This document shows positions 58,537 to 64,000 of a stretch of 64,000 bases of DNA, one piece after another (the first letter of the stretch is position 1; every line of letters starts with the position of its first letter). The notes below the pieces were generated by a model that was given only the letters and a program-made list of their open reading frames with translations, had not been told where the DNA came from and searched no databases. A program made the position numbers and the translations under genes. This DNA comes from Trogon surrucura (taxonomy: Eukaryota > Chordata > Aves > Trogoniformes > Trogonidae), in assembly GCA_020746105.1 (NCBI GenBank), contig CM036621.1:48642264-48706263 (forward strand). The letters run 5' to 3'.

Positions 58537-60124
58537 GTGAGAAACTGATAGGAAGAGACAAGGCGGTGACTTCGAGAGGTTACAGTGGAAGTGAGTTGTG
58601 TGGATTATTCTGGAGGAGGAGGGCTTAGGTGTTTGTACCATGGAATTAGAAAAGAACAGCGATGCTAAAGGCGAAAGGAGATGCTTCGGTCAGAACTCCC
58701 ATCTTTCTTCTTATTCTGAGGAAGCTGAGCACATGCTTGTCAGAGATGTTACAGGAGAAACTAACCACTCTGATTTTGGCCAGGCACATTCTGCCAGTGT
58801 TTCAGAATCAAAGTTTCCAGAGGAAAGCTTACCTTATTTAAGTCAGTCTTTGGATGCAGATATTGAAATGTATGATAAAAACAGAATGAGAATTTGCTGT
58901 GCACATGTAGAAGAAAGCAAGAAAGAAGCTGATGTGGAAAGGGCACATGGTGATGTGCACTGTAATTGCAAGGTGTGTGATGATTGCAGACAAAACCATT
59001 TAGAGGAAGATTCACAGCTGGAGTATTTCAGTGCTCACGAGCAAGATTTTTCTAATAGGAATAGCTCAAGTGAGTTTTTTGAGCAGAGGGAAACTATAGG
59101 AACCGAAACCTTGATCCTGAAAGTTCCAAGGGGTGGAGTCACACAGGAGCAAATTCTCCTTGATATGTCAGAAGATTGTTCTCTGGCTTCTGAATATAGA
59201 GTAGGTGATCAAACCTGCCCAGAAGCAGGTATGCCAGAGCTTCCACACCTGCTTCAGGACTCTCTGTCTCTGCTGGATTGCAATGACATGACTTGTGATC
59301 ATCAGGAAGAGCAAACAGAGTATCATAGTGTTGTTTGTGGAGGTATACTTGAAAGTTATTCTTGTGGGAGTAAAGAAAGGCACTGTCCAAATCATTTTGT
59401 ATGTGATGGATTAGAAAATGGAGAGGTGAAAGACGTACCACTGATTGACAGCACGCTGCCACCCCACATCACTACCAGTGAAGAGGTGTCTGACAAGAAT
59501 GACACACACGTTCACAGCATCTCAGTCAACCAAGTCAATCCCTTACTGTCACCAAGGGAAAGGGCCCCTGCAGTAGCCGTGCAATTTTGCAGTCACGTAG
59601 GAGTCACTGATTTCTGCTGTTGTGAAGAATCCGGGGTGTGCGCACGTGGTGCCAGCTGTGTTGACCGCAATACAATGGATGCTGAAACCCAGTTTCCAGT
59701 CTCTGAAATTCTCACTAGCAAGAATCCTTTTTTTGGGGTGGAAATTGCAGATAAATCAACCCATGGAAATACCAGCCTGAACTCTGTGTTGGATCGTCAT
59801 GAAACCTTGAAAAATGTTGCTGGTGACTCTACAGTTAACCAGGCTGTTGATGCGAGCTCTGATTTTAGAGCTTGCTTTACAACAAACAGAAGTACCAGTG
59901 CTCAGGTTTGTCTCTCATCCAGGGCTATTAATACTGATATAACAATTATGAACAAATCTCAACCCATGGGATGGCACTGTGAAACCTGTGCAGATGTTGT
60001 TTACAATACAGACTGGTCATATGGAACTGATAATGGAGAGGAAATTCAGTCACAGCTTACTGAGATGCTAGAAGAACACTTAGATGGAAATACTACAACA
60101 GCTGGAATAAATTCACAAATTCAG
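58537..60124 (+). CDS. RBM44: RBM44 first coding exon (start at 58640)
   Basis: The exon is framed by acceptor cttatttttttaag (58536) and donor gtaact (60125). I choose the ATG at 58640 because its context (accATGg) is ideal. The frame is open a little further upstream but has only a GTG there. The 495 codons start MELEKNSDAKGERRCFGQNS and end GINSQIQ in phase 0. Cys-rich patches (NCKVCDDC, CDGLENGE) show no recognised zinc-finger spacing. The stretch 58537-58639 is 5' UTR. Reading on past the donor gives a stop at 60184. Confidence 0.85.
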
Positions 60125-63100
60125 GTAACTAAAAAAAGAACCAAAATCCCAAACCAAAAATCCCCCCTGAACATTGATGTATAGAACTTTTGTTTTAACT
60201 TAAAGTTGCTCAGAACTTGTCTATACAAATGTTAATCTATAAGCTTTTTAATGTGTTTTTTTTAATTTATTTTTTTTATTTAGGTTCAGCAGAAATCAAA
60301 AAATAAGCTTTCTAGCAGTGATTTAATGATAAGGACTGCCAGGTGAGTCATGAATTGTTCTTGGAATTGTTTGGAATTCTAGATGCTGGATAAGATTTTT
60401 TTGATGATTAGAAGATTGCCAGTGTCTTAGCAGAACTGATGGTGCTGAGATTACTATAGTGGTTCCTATGGTGGGGGTAGGAAGGGACCTGGACAGTAAT
60501 AAGAGTGAGCTGAAGACCTGAAGTTGAACAAGGACCAAAGCGGCCTTGATCTGCAATTGCAGACTGGCCAAGAACAAGTCGAGTCTTAAGTCAGCAGTGC
60601 TCCCATATGGCAAAGAAGGGAAACCACATCCCAGGGCTGCATTAGCAAGAGCGCAGCCAGCAGATGGAGGGAAGTGTGAATTAACTTCGGTGCTGTTGAG
60701 GTTGCATCTGGAAAAATAACTCCAGCTGTGGGCCTGGTAGTGCAAGAAAGAGATTGACAGGTTGGGGAAAGCCCACTGGAGGGCCACGGGGTGAGGTGGG
60801 GAGGGGAGCTCGTGGAGCACCTGGTGTGTGGGGAGAGCTGAAGGAACTGGTTTTGGTCAGCCTGGAGAAGGGGAGGTGGGGAACCTCCCTGCAGTTTTAA
60901 GCGATCTGGTGGTGGGTTGCAGAGAAGACAGAGTCAAATTATTTGCAGAGATGAGTTTTGAAAGGGCAAGGGCCAGCAGTTACAGTGGGGGGGATTGTAA
61001 CTGAGTGTAAGAAAAAGTTTCTTACATTGAGAGTAGTACTGGAACCATCACATTTCTTTGGAGATTTAAAACGGGAAAAATAAATAAATAACTTTCCGAA
61101 CAAGGGCTTGAAGATTTTGTTTATTATTATTATTTTAAAGGTCAATACAATTGGTCAAATCTATGAAGTATCGTGCATTAAGCTACTGTCAGAGAGCTAT
61201 TGAAGCAGAATTGCAGGTTCTAAACATTCATTATCAGCTGTGCTATCAGCACTGTGTGAAGATTTACAGACTGGCTTTGGAGGAAAATGCATGTTTTAGC
61301 AGGCAAGTGCTTGAATGTCCTTTTAAGTGAAATTAATTGCTAAATGTCACTCATGCATTCTATTCAGAGCTTGTAATAAGGTTTATAGTTAGCGTTGTTG
61401 GCTGAAAGAGTTTACGTTCTCATAACTGCCAAGGCTTATTTTCAACCTCAATTTTTCTGTAGCATCCATAGACCCAGCAAAATACAGTTTGTTGCCAGGA
61501 ATGCCTGTCTATATCGTAGGAAAAGTACAGAAGGAGTAGTACAGAGGATCCTTTCAGGAGTGGGTGAGGTGGACAGAGAGGGGGCTGGGGAGGAGGTGGT
61601 AAAGGAGAAAGAGAGAGGAGGGACAGAGTTGGTAAGAGGTGAGGCGGGAAGGGGCAGTAATTGCAGAGCCTCTGGCTGATAAAGCGTACGGCTAGCTAGA
61701 AAAACTCCTTGCCATAGGGTCTGCGCCATAGCTTAGGAGAGGGTTCAAAACAGAGGGTTGTAATGCTGTGAAACAGGGCATGGATCCAAAGAGCTACTGT
61801 GTGGGTTAGGAGTGAGCTTGTGTCCTTGCATGATGTAGGGCAATTTTTAAACATTTGGGCAATCCTGGAGGCAGTAAAATAAATGAAATGTCTATGATCA
61901 TCTTATTTTCATATGCATGTTTTAACAGATGTACTGGAAATACCGAATTAGGTTCATCTCTCAAGTTGGTTTTGGGAGAGCTAAAGAAGAGTTATGACAG
62001 TATGAGAATGAAAATAAATATGGGCATGCCTTTAAATACACTTCCACCGCTATCGGTTGAGATGAAGTTGTCCTCAATCTCTTTTTCTTATGTTCCCTCC
62101 AAGGTAATTTCTTAATTGATTTTTGGGTTTAATATAAATTGTTTTCTTCAGAAAATTAAAACAAATCTTTTCTTTTTTTGATAGTTATTCGAACAGGATC
62201 TTTGCTGCAAGTAAGTAGTTCTCATCTGTGGTATTCATTGAAGTTCAAAATAGTTGAGAAGCAAGTTTAAAAGATGTTAAACTTAAAATTTCTTTATTTC
62301 AAGATGTATCATGTTGCTCCAAACTGTTTAGCTGTTAAGACTACCATAAAGCTTTGAGTGCAGTGGCTTTATCCTAAGAAGATTTTTACTCTGGAGCGTT
62401 CTAATATGCAAACTGTGGAATTGTACTTTTACCATCTTTATAGCAAATGTTTTCAATTTGCAGGTAATTTCCCTGGTTCCCTACTTGCACCGCTAAAATC
62501 TTTGTCTCTAATCTTGATACAATCTGTCTTAAACAAACAAACAAAACATGAGAACAACAGTAAAACAAAGACTTTGCTGCCAACAAAGAATATTAGGCAT
62601 GTAAACGGCTGCTAAGTTCTGCTAAGACTATCATTCAGTTATGAAAAATTATAGAAAAATAGCTGAGTATTTCAGATGGACGTGGTACTGCATATTCAAG
62701 AACCATGTGCTGGTTATTTTATGTAAGTGGAGATTAAAGCAAATTTGGCAATCAGTGTTTATTGTATCAGGTAAACAACTAGAGATCTTTTTCAAATTTA
62801 TTGTTAAGTATTAATAAAACAAATCAAAAATTACACAGAGATTTCAAATCGTAAAGACATGTCAAAACGTCACACAGAAAGCTATCTAGATATAAAACAG
62901 CCTAACATAAACCTGAAACACAGCATAAGTAAAATGTGCTTAGTAAATCTTAACTTAAAATGAAAACTGAAGTTATGTTCCAGGTTGTAACCATTGCTTT
63001 TATAAGATACAGGTATCAGAACCACTTCAGTTCTCATTTTAAGCTAAGGTTTATTAAGCGCATTTTATTTATATTACCGTGAGCTTTTGGAAAAAAATAG

Positions 63101-63660
63101 ATTAATATTTTAGAGTACTCAATATCACTGCAGAATTTAAAGTTGTGCCCTATTTTGTATTAAATTCTTGGATCTGTTTTAGTTCTGGTTTAGGCACAAG
63201 AAAAGCTGGCTCTGAAGCACCAACACTGCAAGAAAGGAAAATTTCTGTCAACATGGTAGGGATTTCTTCATTACTGAGTTTCCTAGATACTGTGTTGTGA
63301 GGCATAGTTTCTCTTAGGTATGTGCAATACAGTCACAGGCTTCAGGGCTCGAACTGGGATTCTTTGCCAGTAGCTACAAATGCAGCTGATGCAACTAAAA
63401 TTTTCATTGTCCTTTGAAAACAAAAGAACTTGGGGCTTACTGAAGATAATCAGTAGGTTAACTTTTAAAAATTCACCTTTCACATTGGTTGATGCACTGA
63501 AGTTCAGAAAAATAATGAATAATCAGGTGCTGTGACATAACTGAAACCTGTTTGTAGGACAACCCACAGACCGTACATTTAACTGACAGCAGTCAGCCAA
63601 GTGACTCCACTTCCTCCAAGACATCTAAAGAACAGCATAAAGATCAGGACATCGAATATG
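58640..63660 (+). CDS. RBM44: RBM44, RNA-binding motif protein 44 (gene-level entry, 3' end outside window)
   Basis: Seven coding exons in continuous phase encode the N-terminal and middle parts of RBM44. Known biology: a germ-cell RNA-binding protein of vertebrates, found in mouse at the intercellular bridges of spermatogenic cells. What I see: a long first coding exon (495 codons) rich in Asp, Glu, Ser and Cys with no recognised domain, then a conserved helical segment (SIQLVKSMKYRALSYCQRAI, ELGSSLKLVLGELKKSYDSM, LNTLPPLSVEMKLSSISF). I recognise the helical segment as RBM44, and the position right after LRRFIP1 agrees. The RRM that gives the protein its name is not in the window. The exon at 63558 leaves phase 1 at 63660, so the gene continues to the right. 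Confidence 0.85.
60284..60342 (+). CDS. RBM44: RBM44 exon
   Basis: A 59-bp exon encoding VQQKSKNKLSSSDLMIRTA plus two bases. The acceptor is tttttatttag and the donor gtgagt. Phase 0 in, phase 2 out. Confidence 0.85.
60343..61140. other. RBM44: RBM44 intron with an old sense CR1
   Basis: It contains the CR1 at 60560-61045. The intron ends in ttattttaaag before the next exon. Confidence 0.75.
60560..61045 (+). mobile_element. old CR1 fragment in sense orientation
   Basis: Decayed CR1 ORF2 end and 3' UTR. Recognisable blocks are gggctgcattagcaagagcg, ccagcagatggagggaagtg, gaggttgcatctgg, ggagggccacgg, cagcctggagaag and a gtaagaaaaagtttcttaca segment. There are many indels and no open frame. 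It belongs to an older subfamily than the minus-strand copies. Confidence 0.8.
61141..61302 (+). CDS. RBM44: RBM44 exon with a GC donor
   Basis: A 162-bp exon encoding SIQLVKSMKYRALSYCQRAI and EAELQVLNIHYQLCYQHCVK and more. It leaves phase 2 with AG. The donor is GCAAGT instead of GTAAGT, and the exon end AG plus gcaagt is the ideal GC-AG consensus. Using the GT four bases further on puts the next exon out of frame, with a stop after 22 codons. Confidence 0.88.
61303..61928. other. RBM44: RBM44 intron (GC-AG)
   Basis: A purine-rich G/A tract lies at about 61545-61660. No transposon or exon is recognised. Confidence 0.7.
61929..62103 (+). CDS. RBM44: RBM44 exon
   Basis: A 175-bp exon that completes an Arg codon, then CTGNTELGSSLKLVLGELKK and MPLNTLPPLSVEMKLSSISF, ending YVPSK in phase 0. 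This is the segment I recognise best as RBM44. The acceptor is tgttttaacag and the donor gtaatt. Confidence 0.9.
62185..62210 (+). CDS. RBM44: RBM44 micro-exon
   Basis: A 26-bp exon encoding LFEQDLCC plus two bases. The acceptor is tttttttgatag and the donor gtaagt. Its phases fit both neighbours. Confidence 0.7.
62211..63182. other. RBM44: RBM44 intron
   Basis: AT-rich; nothing recognised. Confidence 0.7.
63183..63255 (+). CDS. RBM44: RBM44 exon
   Basis: A 73-bp exon that, with the two preceding bases, reads NSGLGTRKAGSEAPTLQERK and ISVNM. The acceptor is atctgttttag and the donor gtaggg. It leaves phase 0. Confidence 0.75.
63558..63660 (+). CDS. RBM44: RBM44 exon (last in window)
   Basis: A 103-bp exon starting DNPQTVHLTDSSQPSDSTSS and ending DIEY plus one base. 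The acceptor is cctgtttgtag and the donor gtgagc. It is Ser/Asp-rich, in line with the linker before the RRM. Confidence 0.8.
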
Positions 63661-64000
63661 GTGAGCAGTCTGCTTCTAGTACGAATACTACATTATTTGT
63701 TAGTTAAGTGGTTGGGGGAAAAACCTCCACAACCCTATGCAAAACCTATGTATGGATAATGAACTGTGCTTTCTGTGGTAGAATGCTTAATGTTATATCA
63801 GCTCCATATTGTACTTTACATCTTTAAAAAAATATTTGCCACTTCAGTCAGAAGTGAGAACTAGTATGTTTCACCTCTTTGTAATGTAGTACCAAGTCGT
63901 GTAGATAGCTGGAATCCTCTTAGGCATGGAAATTTGATATTCATTCACATGACACATCATGGTCTGAATTTTAACACACGGAAATTTATTGCAACTGTCA
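63661..64000. other. RBM44: RBM44 intron running off the window
   Basis: Nothing recognised to the right edge. Confidence 0.7.

Noticed and set aside
58598..58639. Upstream extension of the RBM44 frame
   Set aside because: It would begin at GTG; the ATG at 58640 has an ideal context.
1..64000. tRNA, rRNA, CRISPR arrays and retroviral LTR elements
   Set aside because: Looked for and not seen; the recognisable mobile DNA is all CR1 LINE.

Overview
The window looks like a piece of a bird chromosome. It has large introns, short exons with GT-AG borders, no dense operon-like coding, a CpG-island promoter, and several CR1 LINE retrotransposons whose 3' ends carry the (ATTCTGTG)n repeat typical of sauropsid and especially avian CR1. 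The gene order LRRFIP1 then RBM44, both on the + strand, matches the conserved order of human 2q37 (established knowledge). I cannot name the species from sequence alone. Layout: 1-4191 is intron with no exon I can recognise. From 4192 to 52298 the + strand carries the 3' two thirds of LRRFIP1 (leucine-rich repeat flightless-interacting protein 1). I place 19 coding exons: five short phase-0 cassette-like exons rich in Ser/Arg or basic residues (4192, 8029, 13355, 18223, 31375), the conserved Ser/Thr-rich segment (32181), a run of coiled-coil exons (33582-38861), a phase-1 branching exon (39338-39479), and then two alternative ends. One end is a very long Glu/Asp-rich terminal exon (41155-43262). 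The other is five further coiled-coil exons (48170-52298). The gene's N-terminal exons and promoter lie to the left of the window. LRRFIP1 introns contain three antisense CR1 copies of one family: a fragment (4531-5172), a 1.7 kb 5'-truncated copy (15181-16898), and what looks like a full-length 4.5 kb element (about 18628-23157) with ORF1, ORF2, a GC-rich 5' end and a possible 8-bp target-site duplication. Older CR1 pieces lie at 29894, 48252, 56446 and 60560. Between the two genes, 53693-54604 on the minus strand holds a convincing two-exon coding unit that I could not identify. It has a donor, an acceptor, a stop codon and a downstream poly(A) signal. A possible + strand exon lies at 55007-55161. 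A CpG island at about 55550-55990, with an NRF1 site, two CCAAT boxes and a 39-bp tandem repeat, is the probable RBM44 promoter. RBM44 (germ-cell RNA-binding motif protein 44) then runs from 58640 to the right edge: seven coding exons of its N-terminal and middle parts, including one intron with a GC-AG border. Its RNA-recognition motif must lie beyond the window. All exon borders were read by eye from splice consensus and reading phase, and none has been tested against transcripts.
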